Below, piece after piece: positions 1-7,811 of a stretch of 47,682 nucleotides of DNA. The notes beneath the pieces were generated by a model. It worked only from the letters and a program-made list of their open reading frames with translations, was not told where the DNA came from and ran no database searches. The translations under genes were made by a program, and so were the position numbers. Source of the DNA: an uncultured Bacteroidales bacterium (GTDB lineage Bacteria > Bacteroidota > Bacteroidia > Bacteroidales > FEN-979); contig CAIJYT010000169.1 of NCBI GenBank assembly GCA_903824935.1, positions 1 to 47,682 of the forward strand. Direction: 5' to 3'. The first letter of the stretch is position 1. Each line of letters opens with the position of its first letter.

Positions 1-549
1 ATCGCAGATATCGTTATTACGGGTATGGCATAACGTAATGTAACGCACACCGCGTTTGAAAAACCTCCCGACCAGGGTAATATCATTGCCGATTGGGTAG
101 CCGTTCTCCATCCCTATAAACACTGCGATCTTCCCTGCTTTTTTCAAACGGTATGCATCCCGGGGGTTAAGCGCCAGGCCTGCAACCGCCTGGTTTCTTT
201 TCAGAACCGCGTCAATGGTGTCGAGTATTTCGAATGCCTCGTTTTTAACTTTTAAATTTGACTGATCATCGCGTTTGCCCTGTGAGACAAATACCGCGAA
301 AAAAATTCCGTCGAGACCGCCTTCTCTCATCCGGGGAAAATCAACCTTCGAAGACCCTGTCTCATGTTTTATGTTCAGGTCGAAATCCCCGCTTACCAGC
401 CTCATCGGGGTGTCGGTATGAGAATCAACAGTGAACACCGAACGGTGAATCTTTTCAGCTTTTTTCTTAAGTTTTTCGTCGGGAGTCAGTCCTGCTATGC
501 AGGTAACTGAAAGTAAGAGGTAAAAGGCGGTGATGAATTGAATCTTCAT
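1..549 (-). CDS. Peptidase M19 (membrane dipeptidase family), 3'-truncated by window edge
   Basis: Zinc-dependent dipeptidase of the renal/membrane dipeptidase family, which cleaves dipeptides. Only the first 183 residues lie in the window; the C-terminus is beyond base 1. A hydrophobic signal-like segment occupies residues 1-20, so export is likely. The first metal motif is seen as VDSHTDTP (His44, Asp46), and the bridging glutamate probably lies in [10 protein letters not shown] (Glu148). These are followed by the family block [11 protein letters not shown]. The ATG at 549-547 overlaps the TGA stop of pdxJ (shared ATGA), so the two are probably translationally coupled; this is the downstream gene. 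The family call is strong; the substrate cannot be told. Confidence 0.88.
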   Translation of the reverse strand, partial: MKIQFITAFYLLLSVTCIAGLTPDEKLKKKAEKIHRSVFTVDSHTDTPMRLVSGDFDLNIKHETGSSKVDFPRMREGGLDGIFFAVFVSQGKRDDQSNLKVKNEAFEILDTIDAVLKRNQAVAGLALNPRDAYRLKKAGKIAVFIGMENGYPIGNDITLVGRFFKRGVRYITLCHTRNNDICD

Positions 550-1274
550 TGTTTAAAGGGATTATTCAGTTGCCTGAGGTACATCTGTATGGTATTTTCA
601 ATGCCGTAATAAAGGGCGTCGCAGATAAGGGCGTGCCCTATCGAAACTTCGAGCAGGTGAGGTACATTCTGTTGGAAGAACTTCAGGTTTAACAGGTTCA
701 GGTCGTGCCCTGCATTCAGCCCCAGCCCGCACTCATGTGCTGTCAAAGCCGCTTCACGAAAAGGCTTCACGGCAAGTTCAGGGTTAGAGGTATAATCCCT
801 GGCATAGGCCTCGGTATAAAGCTCTACCCTGTCGGCACCGGTTTTTGCTGCATTACGTATCATCTTCTCATCTGTTTCAATGAATACGGATGTCCGTATC
901 CCCAAAGCCTTAAATCCACCGATGACCTCTTTGAGGAAGCTTTCATGCAGAATGGTATCCCAGCCGGCGTTGGAGGTAAGCGCCCCGGGAGGATCAGGGA
1001 CGAGGGTAACCTGGGCAGGCCTCACTTCCTTAACCAGGGCGATGAACTTTTCGTTAGGATAACCTTCGATATTGAACTCGGTTTTCATAAAAGGCTTCAG
1101 GTCCGTAACGTCGCTGTAACGCACATGCCTTTCGTCGGGCCGGGGATGCACGGTTATCCCTTCAGCCCCGAAACGTTCACAATCCAGGGCCACTGCAAGC
1201 AGGTTCGGCAGGTTGCCTCCCCTGGCATTCCTGAGAGTGGCTATTTTATTTATATTAACGCTTAACTTGGTCAT
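546..1274 (-). CDS. pdxJ: Pyridoxine 5'-phosphate synthase PdxJ
   Basis: Cytoplasmic TIM-barrel enzyme that condenses 1-deoxy-D-xylulose 5-phosphate with 3-amino-2-oxopropyl phosphate to give pyridoxine 5'-phosphate, the ring-closing step of the DXP-dependent vitamin B6 pathway. At 242 residues it is full length. Family blocks seen: [17 protein letters not shown] at the N-terminus, [13 protein letters not shown] around residue 40, [26 protein letters not shown], and the C-terminal [11 protein letters not shown] and [13 protein letters not shown]. The start is ATG 1274, with a TAGCTTTG promoter element 14 bases upstream. The stop overlaps the M19 dipeptidase start by four bases. The gene is divergent from dtd. 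Confidence 0.97.
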   Translation of the reverse strand: MTKLSVNINKIATLRNARGGNLPNLLAVALDCERFGAEGITVHPRPDERHVRYSDVTDLKPFMKTEFNIEGYPNEKFIALVKEVRPAQVTLVPDPPGALTSNAGWDTILHESFLKEVIGGFKALGIRTSVFIETDEKMIRNAAKTGADRVELYTEAYARDYTSNPELAVKPFREAALTAHECGLGLNAGHDLNLLNLKFFQQNVPHLLEVSIGHALICDALYYGIENTIQMYLRQLNNPFKQ

Positions 1275-1288
1275 CGCGGGAATTTCTG

Positions 1289-1296
1289 CAAAGCTA
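1289..1296 (-). promoter_or_regulatory. Bacteroidetes -7 promoter element for pdxJ
   Basis: On the minus strand this reads TAGCTTTG, an exact match to TAnnTTTG. It ends 14 bases before the pdxJ ATG, so the predicted leader is only about 10 bases. No good -33 TTTG is visible. Confidence 0.5.
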
Positions 1297-1328
1297 ATAC
1301 TTCACTGTGAATTGATATAAAAAGCCTT

Positions 1329-1336
1329 TAACTTTG
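1329..1336 (+). promoter_or_regulatory. Bacteroidetes -7 promoter element for dtd
   Basis: TAACTTTG matches TAnnTTTG exactly, 43 bases before the dtd ATG, and is divergent from the pdxJ element 32 bases away. The -33 part is not recognisable. Confidence 0.45.
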
Positions 1337-1379
1337 TTAACCTTAAATCCCTGAAATATTACGGTGAAATGTTTTTGTT

Positions 1380-1832
1380 ATGAGAGTAGTGGTCCAAAGA
1401 GTATTATCAGCTTCAGTAACAATCAGTGGCAGGCTCATCGCTGAAACCGGGAACGGCCTTGTGGTACTTCTCGGCATTGAGGAGGAGGACGGCATGGAGG
1501 ACGTTGAATGGCTTTGCCTGAAGATCTCAAAACTCAGGATCTTCCAGGACAGGGAAGGTGTAATGAACCTTTCTGTTACCGATGTCAAAGGTGAGATCCT
1601 GCTGGTTAGCCAGTTCACACTTCATGCATCAACAAAAAAAGGCAACAGGCCTTCATACCTGCGTTCGGCAAAACCTGAAAAATCAAAACCGCTTTATGAA
1701 GCGTTTATCTCCAGCCTAACGGGGGAAACGGGATCGGAGGTAAAAACCGGCGTTTTCGGAGCCATGATGGATGTGGCATTGGTCAACAGCGGGCCTGTCA
1801 CCATCATCATGGATTCTAAAAACAAGGAATAG
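1380..1832 (+). CDS. dtd: D-aminoacyl-tRNA deacylase (DTD)
   Basis: Cytoplasmic proofreading enzyme that hydrolyses D-aminoacyl-tRNA (and glycyl-tRNA-Ala), recycling tRNA mischarged with D-amino acids. At 150 residues it has the usual length. It starts with MRVVVQRVLSASVTI. Both signature motifs are present: SQFTLHA (SQxT, near residue 77) and NSGPVT (NxGPxT, near residue 136), the latter carrying the cross-subunit Gly-cisPro element. The gene stands alone, divergent from pdxJ and followed by the histidine kinase, which has its own promoter. Confidence 0.97.
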   Translation: MRVVVQRVLSASVTISGRLIAETGNGLVVLLGIEEEDGMEDVEWLCLKISKLRIFQDREGVMNLSVTDVKGEILLVSQFTLHASTKKGNRPSYLRSAKPEKSKPLYEAFISSLTGETGSEVKTGVFGAMMDVALVNSGPVTIIMDSKNKE

Positions 1833-1855
1833 GTAATGTTAAAGTTAAGGAAAAG

Positions 1856-1887
1856 TTTGGTTATTTTCAATGGTCTCTTTATATTTG
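1856..1887 (+). promoter_or_regulatory. Bacteroidetes promoter (TTTG N20 TATATTTG) for the hybrid kinase
   Basis: TTTG at 1856-1859 and TATATTTG at 1880-1887 are separated by 20 bases, as in the consensus. Only four bases separate the -7 element from the TTG start at 1892, so transcription should begin at or very near the first codon. Confidence 0.65.
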
Positions 1888-1891
1888 TACC

Positions 1892-4561
1892 TTGAAGAAG
1901 ATTTTACTGATAGAAGACGACCGTCTGATCCTCGAGACAACTTCCAGTTTCCTTGAAGAAGCGGGTTTTGAGATACTGCAGGCAAGCGGAGGCGACGAAG
2001 GCATTTCCATTGCAAAGATCAAATCACCCGATCTTATCATTTGCGATATTCTGATGCCAGGCACCAACGGGCACGAGGTATACAGGATACTTCACGATGA
2101 TATGATCACGGCTGATATTCCTTTTATCTTTCTTTCTTCCCTTTCCGACGCCCGCGATATCCGGGCAGGGATGGCGATGGGGGCCGATGATTACATCACC
2201 AAGCCCCTGCATCCCGACGAACTGCTGAAAACAGTTGAAACCAGGCTTGAAAAGTTTGACAGGCTACTGAAGCATAAGGAATTACGATATCATGCACTGT
2301 TTGAACTGGCTTCAGAAGCCATCCTGATGATCAAACCCGATACTGCGGAGATCATAGATGCAAACCATGCCACACTCGACATGCTCGGTTATTCAAAGGT
2401 TGAGATCTCCCGTTTAAAGGCAAATGACATCCTGCACACATCCACCTGGGGAAATGTGATCCAATTCCTTACGGGGAGCGTAAAGAACCGTAGGCTTCCC
2501 TTCCAGGAATCGACATGGAAACGCAAGGATTCAGTTGAATTTCCTGTACAGATCACCGGACAGGCAATAGAGGTCCAGGGCTTGCAATATTTTTTACTGA
2601 CAGCCCGTGACATGTCGGATATCCGTTTTAAGGAAAAAGCCCTGAAGGACAGTGAAGAGAGGTATAAGGAGCTCGTTGAAAACATAGGCGAGGGCATTGG
2701 GGTGGTCGATCTGAACGAACGCTTTACCTATGTGAATCCTGCTGCTTCGGAGATCTTCGGACTTTCCGCATCAAAGCTGGTCGGACAGAAACTTCTGACT
2801 TTCATTCACCCTTCATCACATAATGAGATCCTGAGGCAGACCCATAACCGCATCCTGGGACAGAAAAACATTTATGAGGTGGAAGTCCTCAGGCTCGACG
2901 GACAAAGGCGGTGGATCATCGTTACCGCCACCCCCCAGTATGATTCCAAAGGTGCATTTTACGGTACTTTCGGGATATTCCGCGATATCACGAAGAACAA
3001 GCTGGCCGAAGCCCGTATCAGGGAAAGCGAGGAAAGGCTGAGCGCTATAGTTGACCTTACCAACGATTATATCTGGGAGATAGACCCTGAATGGAGATAC
3101 ACCTATGTCAGTTCCAAGGTGTTTGACATCCTTGGATACCGTCCCGAAGACTTGCTCGGCAAATCGCCTTTTGCTTTCATGCTGCCCGAAGATGCCGAAC
3201 GGGCTAAGACTGAGATCAGGAAAACGGTCCATGAATTCAAAGCCCTTAACCTTATCACCAACCGTGCCATTCACCATGACGGCCATGTTATCTACCTTGA
3301 ATCTTCAGGAATCCCCTTGTTCGATGCCGACGGTAAATATGTGGGCTACCGCGGCGCTGACCGTGATGTCACACTCAGAAAGTCATTCGAGAACCAGCTG
3401 ATCATTTCCAAGGAAAAAGCCGAGGAATCCGACAGACTTAAATCCTCTATCCTGGCCAATGTAAGCCATGAACTGAGAACCCCCTTGAACGGGATACTCG
3501 GATTTGCCGAGATCCTAAAGAGCGAGCTTAAGGAAACCGAGCAGGAACTGATGGCCGATAATATCCATTCTTCGGGGAGGAGGCTGATGGGGACCCTTAA
3601 TTCACTGATCACTTTGTCGCAGCTGGTGGCAGGGAAAGTTTCCCTGGTGATCAGACCGGTCGTCCTTAAGGAAAGTATCAGCGCAGTGATCCGTTCCCTT
3701 GAGCCGCTTGCAAAGGAAAAAAACCTGGCCATCACGTTAAATGCAGATCCGGCGGTATCGGTCAATACCGATGAACAGCTATTTAAACAACTCTGCCGGC
3801 AGATCCTCGACAATGCCATTAAATTCACAGAACACGGTGGGATCACCGTTGAAGTTTCAACCGATAAAGCCGGCTATGAAGGTTATGTCATAGTTTCAAT
3901 CATCGATAGCGGGATAGGAATCGAAAAAGACTATCACGATCTTATATTCCAGGAATTCAGGCAGGTAAGTGAGGGTTTCGGAAGAAAATACCAGGGTTCC
4001 GGGATAGGCCTCACCATTTGCAAGAAAAGTATTGACCTTCTCGAGGGAAAGATCACCATCGACAGTTCCTCCGGCAAGGGATCGGCATTTCACATCTGGC
4101 TTCCAAATAAAAAAGAAATTACCGCAAATAAACCTGATGTACAGATTACCACCCCGGCTCCGGGGCCTAAACCTGTTACGACATCCGATCTTCCATCTGT
4201 GCTTCTCGTCGAGGATAACCTTGTAAATAAAGAACTTACAGAATTTTTCCTGAGGAAGGTATGCAAGGTTGATTATGCTGCCGATGGAAACACTGCCATT
4301 GAAAAGGTGAGGGCAAAAAAATACCAGGCTATACTTATGGATATTACCCTTGGTTATGGAATAAATGGAATCGAGGCAACCAAAGAGATCAAAAAGGTGC
4401 CGGGATACAATGATATTCCTATCATTGCCGTAACAGGATATACCATGAGCGGCGACAAGGATATGTTAATTGCCCAGGGATGCACTCATTACCTGGCAAA
4501 ACCATTTGACCAGGCAAGTATACTGGAGGTGATGATGGATGTTTTATCTGTCAAAAGATAA
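1892..4561 (+). CDS. Hybrid sensor histidine kinase with N- and C-terminal receivers and three PAS domains
   Basis: Soluble two-component phosphorelay protein of 889 residues. Order: receiver 1 (about 1-120; Asp9/Asp10, phospho-acceptor Asp52 in CDILMPG, Lys104 in ITKPLHP); three PAS domains starting near 128, 255 and 385; HisKA with His526 in NVSHELRTPLNG; HATPase_c with N box QILDNAIKFT and G boxes DSGIGI and GSGIGLTIC; receiver 2 (about 770-885; Asp817 in ILMDITL, then AKPFD). No membrane segment is seen, so sensing is probably intracellular through PAS. It has no adjacent response-regulator or Hpt gene. The start is TTG: no in-frame ATG lies upstream after the dtd stop, and MKKILLIEDD is the canonical receiver opening. 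The signal is unknown. Confidence 0.93.
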   Translation: MKKILLIEDDRLILETTSSFLEEAGFEILQASGGDEGISIAKIKSPDLIICDILMPGTNGHEVYRILHDDMITADIPFIFLSSLSDARDIRAGMAMGADDYITKPLHPDELLKTVETRLEKFDRLLKHKELRYHALFELASEAILMIKPDTAEIIDANHATLDMLGYSKVEISRLKANDILHTSTWGNVIQFLTGSVKNRRLPFQESTWKRKDSVEFPVQITGQAIEVQGLQYFLLTARDMSDIRFKEKALKDSEERYKELVENIGEGIGVVDLNERFTYVNPAASEIFGLSASKLVGQKLLTFIHPSSHNEILRQTHNRILGQKNIYEVEVLRLDGQRRWIIVTATPQYDSKGAFYGTFGIFRDITKNKLAEARIRESEERLSAIVDLTNDYIWEIDPEWRYTYVSSKVFDILGYRPEDLLGKSPFAFMLPEDAERAKTEIRKTVHEFKALNLITNRAIHHDGHVIYLESSGIPLFDADGKYVGYRGADRDVTLRKSFENQLIISKEKAEESDRLKSSILANVSHELRTPLNGILGFAEILKSELKETEQELMADNIHSSGRRLMGTLNSLITLSQLVAGKVSLVIRPVVLKESISAVIRSLEPLAKEKNLAITLNADPAVSVNTDEQLFKQLCRQILDNAIKFTEHGGITVEVSTDKAGYEGYVIVSIIDSGIGIEKDYHDLIFQEFRQVSEGFGRKYQGSGIGLTICKKSIDLLEGKITIDSSSGKGSAFHIWLPNKKEITANKPDVQITTPAPGPKPVTTSDLPSVLLVEDNLVNKELTEFFLRKVCKVDYAADGNTAIEKVRAKKYQAILMDITLGYGINGIEATKEIKKVPGYNDIPIIAVTGYTMSGDKDMLIAQGCTHYLAKPFDQASILEVMMDVLSVKR

Positions 4562-4639
4562 TTTTTCACTAAAATCGCAGGTTTAAAATCTTTATATAAT
4601 CTTTATATCTTCCCCTGAATAGTGTCCTTAACATATAAA

Positions 4640-4647
4640 TACCTTTG
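4640..4647 (+). promoter_or_regulatory. Bacteroidetes -7 promoter element
   Basis: TACCTTTG matches TAnnTTTG, 45 bases before the ATG of the small Lys/Pro/Ala-rich protein gene. No clear -33 partner is visible. Confidence 0.45.
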
Positions 4648-4692
4648 CACCATCAAAAAACTTAGTCTCTAACAAATAAAAATTAGATCATC

Positions 4693-4941
4693 ATGAAAAA
4701 AGTTGTTGTCTTAGTATCAGCTATCATGCTGTTTGCCGGTTTAACTTTTGCACAGACTCCTCAGACCAAAGATCAGAAACCTGCTGAAAAGAAAGAAGCT
4801 CCTAAAACCACTGAGAAAAAGGATGCCAAACCAACTGAAAAGAAAGACGCTGCAAAGCCTGCTGCAAAACCTGCTGACAAGCCTGCTGCAAAACCTGCTG
4901 CAAAGCCTGCTGATAAACCCGCAGAACCTGCAAAGAAGTAA
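4693..4941 (+). CDS. Small secreted Lys/Pro/Ala-rich low-complexity protein
   Basis: An 82-residue protein of unknown function. A signal peptide covers about residues 1-20 (lysines, then a hydrophobic run ending GLTFAQ). The mature part is almost entirely Lys, Pro, Ala, Glu, Thr and Asp. It is built from TEKKDA-type units followed by PAAKPADKP-type units, is strongly basic and is probably disordered. This composition recalls the periplasm-spanning linkers of TonB-like proteins, but no folded domain follows. It has its own promoter and a terminator 25 bases downstream. I prefer this frame because it has the signal peptide and the upstream promoter; an overlapping frame has neither. It may bind the cell wall or polyanions, but that is a guess. 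Confidence 0.7.
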   Translation: MKKVVVLVSAIMLFAGLTFAQTPQTKDQKPAEKKEAPKTTEKKDAKPTEKKDAAKPAAKPADKPAAKPAAKPADKPAEPAKK

Positions 4942-4965
4942 TCTGAACTTCTTAATTGTTTAAGA

Positions 4966-4991
4966 AAAGGCTGTCCGGATGGACGGCCTTT
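4966..4991. terminator. Bidirectional intrinsic terminator
   Basis: An 11-base-pair stem (4966-4976 with 4981-4991, one G-U pair) closes a GGAT loop. It is flanked by A-rich sequence on the left and T-rich sequence on the right. It lies between two convergent genes and should serve both. Confidence 0.8.
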
Positions 4992-4992
4992 C

Positions 4993-5760
4993 TTATTTTC
5001 CCGGCATTCTGAAAACGATAGGCATTCTTACCACCACTCTTACAGACTTGCCGTTTCGCCTGGCCGGTTCCCACCTGGGCATAAGTTTCACCACCCTGAT
5101 TGCTTCCTCGTCGCAACCCCCTCCTATTCCTTTTGTCACTTCGATATGGGACAGGTAGCCGTCGATCTCGATGATAAAAACCACCACCACTACCCCCTGC
5201 ACCCCGGCTTTCAGGGCAGTTTCGGGGTAACGAACATTTTTTCTCAGGAACCACAACCTTGCATCATCACCCCCGGGATACCTGGGGTACACATCGATTA
5301 CAGTTACTATGCCTGTGGCATCCCCTTCGCCATGACCGTTTAATGCATTACCCTGTCCTTTACCCGCAGTATCTGCTGGAACTGTTTCTTCTTCAAGAGG
5401 AGGATTGTCTTCAACAGGTTTGAGCTTTTCTGCAGTCACCGAATCGACCACAACAGGAGCCTGTTCTTCAGGGGGAGGCTTTGGAACAGAACCCGCCAGC
5501 CTGTCAGGGTCCTCGCTGGGAGGAGGGAGCATGCTGTAATATTGCACGTCGGTGATCATGTCGTTGTCGATCAGCGGAATGGGCTCGAAATAATAATAGA
5601 GCACAGGTCCCACGGTAAGTCCTGTAAAGAGCAATACTGCAAGGATTGTGGAGATAAGAACGTACTTGTTGTATTTTTTACGAAGGACATATCCCCCGTA
5701 AGCCTGGTTACGGCCCGAGAAAACAATTTCGAAAAGATCTGCCCCGCGGTTTACTTTCAT
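4993..5760 (-). CDS. TonB family energy transducer
   Basis: Inner-membrane protein that couples the proton motive force (through ExbBD) to outer-membrane TonB-dependent receptors. It has 255 residues: a cytoplasmic N-terminus with the Bacteroidetes block IVFSGRNQAYGGYVLRKKY, one membrane helix at about 33-55, a Pro/Glu-rich periplasmic linker (PPPEEQAPVV), and a C-terminal TonB domain at about 155-255 (YPGGDDARLWFLRKNVRYPE, VQGVVVV, MPRWEPARRNGK). Last gene of the der-hslR-tonB run; its ATG overlaps the hslR stop by four bases. No exbB or exbD is nearby, so the partners are encoded elsewhere. Confidence 0.9.
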   Translation of the reverse strand: MKVNRGADLFEIVFSGRNQAYGGYVLRKKYNKYVLISTILAVLLFTGLTVGPVLYYYFEPIPLIDNDMITDVQYYSMLPPPSEDPDRLAGSVPKPPPEEQAPVVVDSVTAEKLKPVEDNPPLEEETVPADTAGKGQGNALNGHGEGDATGIVTVIDVYPRYPGGDDARLWFLRKNVRYPETALKAGVQGVVVVVFIIEIDGYLSHIEVTKGIGGGCDEEAIRVVKLMPRWEPARRNGKSVRVVVRMPIVFRMPGK

Positions 5761-6143
5761 TCGCCCAGGTATTTCTTTAGCCCTTCTATTTCCCTTCTCT
5801 GGTGTTTGGTCGGACGGCCGGCACCCGGATCACGGTATTCGAAGCTCAGTTCCCTCATCTTTTTAACCCTTTCGTATTCGCTTCCGGGAGTGAGGTCCTG
5901 CAGGTACAGGGCTACGAGAGGGGCACCCACCCTGTTTTCAAGCAGCTGAAGAACTTTGAATTGCCTGGTCAGGGGCGGTTGAGACAGGGTAATCTCATTC
6001 CCGGGTTTTATTTCATGTGAAGGTTTGACGATATTCCCGTTCAGCCTTACTTTACCCGATTTACAGGCTTCAGACGCCTGGTTGCGAGTTTTGAAAAGGC
6101 GAACAGCCCATAACCATTTATCTATCCTGACTCCCTCTGTCAT
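5757..6143 (-). CDS. hslR: S4-domain RNA-binding protein, HslR/Hsp15 family
   Basis: Small cytoplasmic RNA-binding protein of 128 residues. The S4 domain occupies about residues 1-65 (RIDKWLWAVRLFKTR, then KVRLNGNIVKPSHEIKPG) with a basic C-terminal tail. In Escherichia coli, Hsp15 binds 50S subunits carrying stalled nascent chains and recycles them. That this protein does the same is inferred from family membership. The start overlaps the der stop by four bases and the stop overlaps the tonB start by four bases, so the three genes form a tight operon. Confidence 0.88.
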   Translation of the reverse strand: MTEGVRIDKWLWAVRLFKTRNQASEACKSGKVRLNGNIVKPSHEIKPGNEITLSQPPLTRQFKVLQLLENRVGAPLVALYLQDLTPGSEYERVKKMRELSFEYRDPGAGRPTKHQRREIEGLKKYLGE

Positions 6144-7462
6144 TTCTGCCGGAAAAATATCTCCATAGGGGCACCGGTAAACTCAAAGTGCTCCCTCATT
6201 TTGTTCTCAATAAAACGACGATATGGGTCTCTCAAGTATTGAGGATGGTTGCAGAAAAATACGAACGACGGGAAGGCTGTCGGAAGCTGGGTGGCAAATT
6301 TGATCCTTACATATTTCCCTTTAACCGCAGGAGGAGGAGTTTGTTCGATGACGGGGAGGATAAAATCGTTAAGCTCCCTCGTTGGGATCTGCCGGCTCCT
6401 GTTTTTGAACACCATAACCGCAGTCTCCATGGCTTTCAGTATCCTTTGCTTCTCGGTGACCGAGGTAAAAACAATAGGAACATCTTTGAAAGGCGAAAGT
6501 TGTTCACGGATCATCTCCTCGAACTGCTTATGCGTATTGGTCTGTTTTTCAATCAGGTCCCATTTATTGACAAGTATCACAACACCCTTATGGTTCCTGT
6601 CGATAATGTGAAAAATATTCTGGTCCTGTGCTTCGAATCCTCTTTCAGCATCGACCATCAGTATGCATACGTCACTGTGTTCAATTGAACGGATTGCGCG
6701 CATGACAGAGTAAAACTCGATATCTTCCTTGACTTTGCCTTTTTTCCTGATCCCTGCGGTATCGACAAGTAAAAAATTAAGTCCGAACGAGCTGTATTCC
6801 GAATGGATGGACTCGCGCGTGGTCCCTGCAATCGGGGTGACTATGGTACGGTCGCGCCCAAGCAGGAAATTTACAAGTGAAGACTTCCCTGCATTCGGGC
6901 GGCCCACTATGGATATTTTAGGCAGATCGGGAAGTTCTTCATTATTCTCTGTAGATGACTCATCAAGAGGTGGGAAAAGCGCCGTGACCGCATCCAGCAA
7001 TTCACCGGTGCCGCTGCCGCTTACTGCGGCTATGCCGAATATCTCATCAAATCCAAGTGCATAGAACTCATTCACCAGGTCGATCTGTTTGATGCTATCG
7101 ACCTTGTTGGTGGCAAGCAGCACTTTCTTGCCCGAACGGCGCAGCATGGTGGCTACGTCCTCATCCATAGGCGTTAGCCCTTCACGCACATCCACCATAA
7201 AAATAATGACGTCAGCCTCGTCGATGGCAAGGTTTACCTGTTTTTTGATCTCCGATTCATAGATATCGTCGGAATCGTCCACGTAGCCGCCGGTATCTAT
7301 AACCGAGAACTGGTGGCCGTTCCAGTCGCTGAGGCCGTAATGCCTGTCGCGGGTGACGCCGCTGGTGGGGTCAACGATTGCTTCGCGTTGTCCCACGAGG
7401 CGGTTGAAGAGAGTGCTTTTGCCTACATTCGGGCGGCCAACGATGGCGACGATTTTTGACAT
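6140..7462 (-). CDS. der: Ribosome biogenesis GTPase Der (EngA)
   Basis: Essential double-GTPase factor for maturation of the 50S subunit. It has 440 residues, the family length. The first G domain has GRPNVGKSTLFN, then DTGGY and NKVD; the second has GRPNAGKSSLVN, then DTAGIRKKGKVKEDIE and NKWD. A C-terminal KH-like domain (from about 350) ends in APMEIFFRQK. First gene of the der-hslR-tonB operon, which pairs two ribosome-associated proteins. No TAnnTTTG element is obvious upstream; the promoter may lie in the repeat-rich spacer. Confidence 0.97.
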   Translation of the reverse strand: MSKIVAIVGRPNVGKSTLFNRLVGQREAIVDPTSGVTRDRHYGLSDWNGHQFSVIDTGGYVDDSDDIYESEIKKQVNLAIDEADVIIFMVDVREGLTPMDEDVATMLRRSGKKVLLATNKVDSIKQIDLVNEFYALGFDEIFGIAAVSGSGTGELLDAVTALFPPLDESSTENNEELPDLPKISIVGRPNAGKSSLVNFLLGRDRTIVTPIAGTTRESIHSEYSSFGLNFLLVDTAGIRKKGKVKEDIEFYSVMRAIRSIEHSDVCILMVDAERGFEAQDQNIFHIIDRNHKGVVILVNKWDLIEKQTNTHKQFEEMIREQLSPFKDVPIVFTSVTEKQRILKAMETAVMVFKNRSRQIPTRELNDFILPVIEQTPPPAVKGKYVRIKFATQLPTAFPSFVFFCNHPQYLRDPYRRFIENKMREHFEFTGAPMEIFFRQK

Positions 7463-7521
7463 ACTTTCATTTTAAAACATTTTAATAATACCCTCGAATC
7501 TCTGCAAGGCGGTTGGTCGCG

Positions 7522-7793
7522 TTCACATCACACCGTTACTTTTCGCTTTCACATCACACCGTTGCGGTTCGCTTTCACATCACACCGCTGCTACGGTGTG
7601 GCGGAGCGACATGATGATATGCTATTCTAACCAACTCCAGGCTCCTTACACCTGATGCAGCTTTTGTGATGTGAGTCGCTCCCTACACCTGATGCAGCTT
7701 GTGTGATGTGATTCGTTCATTACACCTGATGCAGCTTTTGTGATGTTAGTCGCTCCGATCATCTGATGAGGCTTATGCAATTTGCTTCGCTTC
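7522..7793. repeat. Intergenic repeat element, copy L (26-base and 37-base modules)
   Basis: The 349-base gap between der and era holds no gene and is almost all repeat. Module a (TTCACATCACACCGTT) occurs at 7522-7537, 7548-7563 and 7574-7589, period 26. Module b (beginning TACACCTGATGCAGCTT) occurs at 7646-7682, 7683-7719, 7720-7756 and, degenerate, 7757-7793, period 37. Read on the minus strand, 7570-7679 aligns without gaps to 25503-25612 on the plus strand: 3 mismatches in 50 bases and 5 in 39, with a diverged 21-base middle. It is therefore a dispersed element, here in the opposite orientation to copy R. Confidence 0.85.
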
Positions 7794-7811
7794 AATACTG
7801 TAATATAATCA

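Noticed and set aside
705-1265. A 186-codon plus-strand frame opposite pdxJ
   Set aside because: It is a shadow of the strongly conserved pdxJ gene, with no recognisable domain.
4748-4963. Overlapping 71-codon frame in the Lys/Pro/Ala-rich gene
   Set aside because: It is a by-product of the repetitive codons; no signal peptide, and the other frame has a proper start behind a promoter element.
7646-7793. Four 37-base repeats that might be taken for a CRISPR array
   Set aside because: The copies abut with no unique spacers, the unit recurs as part of a dispersed element at 25.5 kb, and no cas genes are present.
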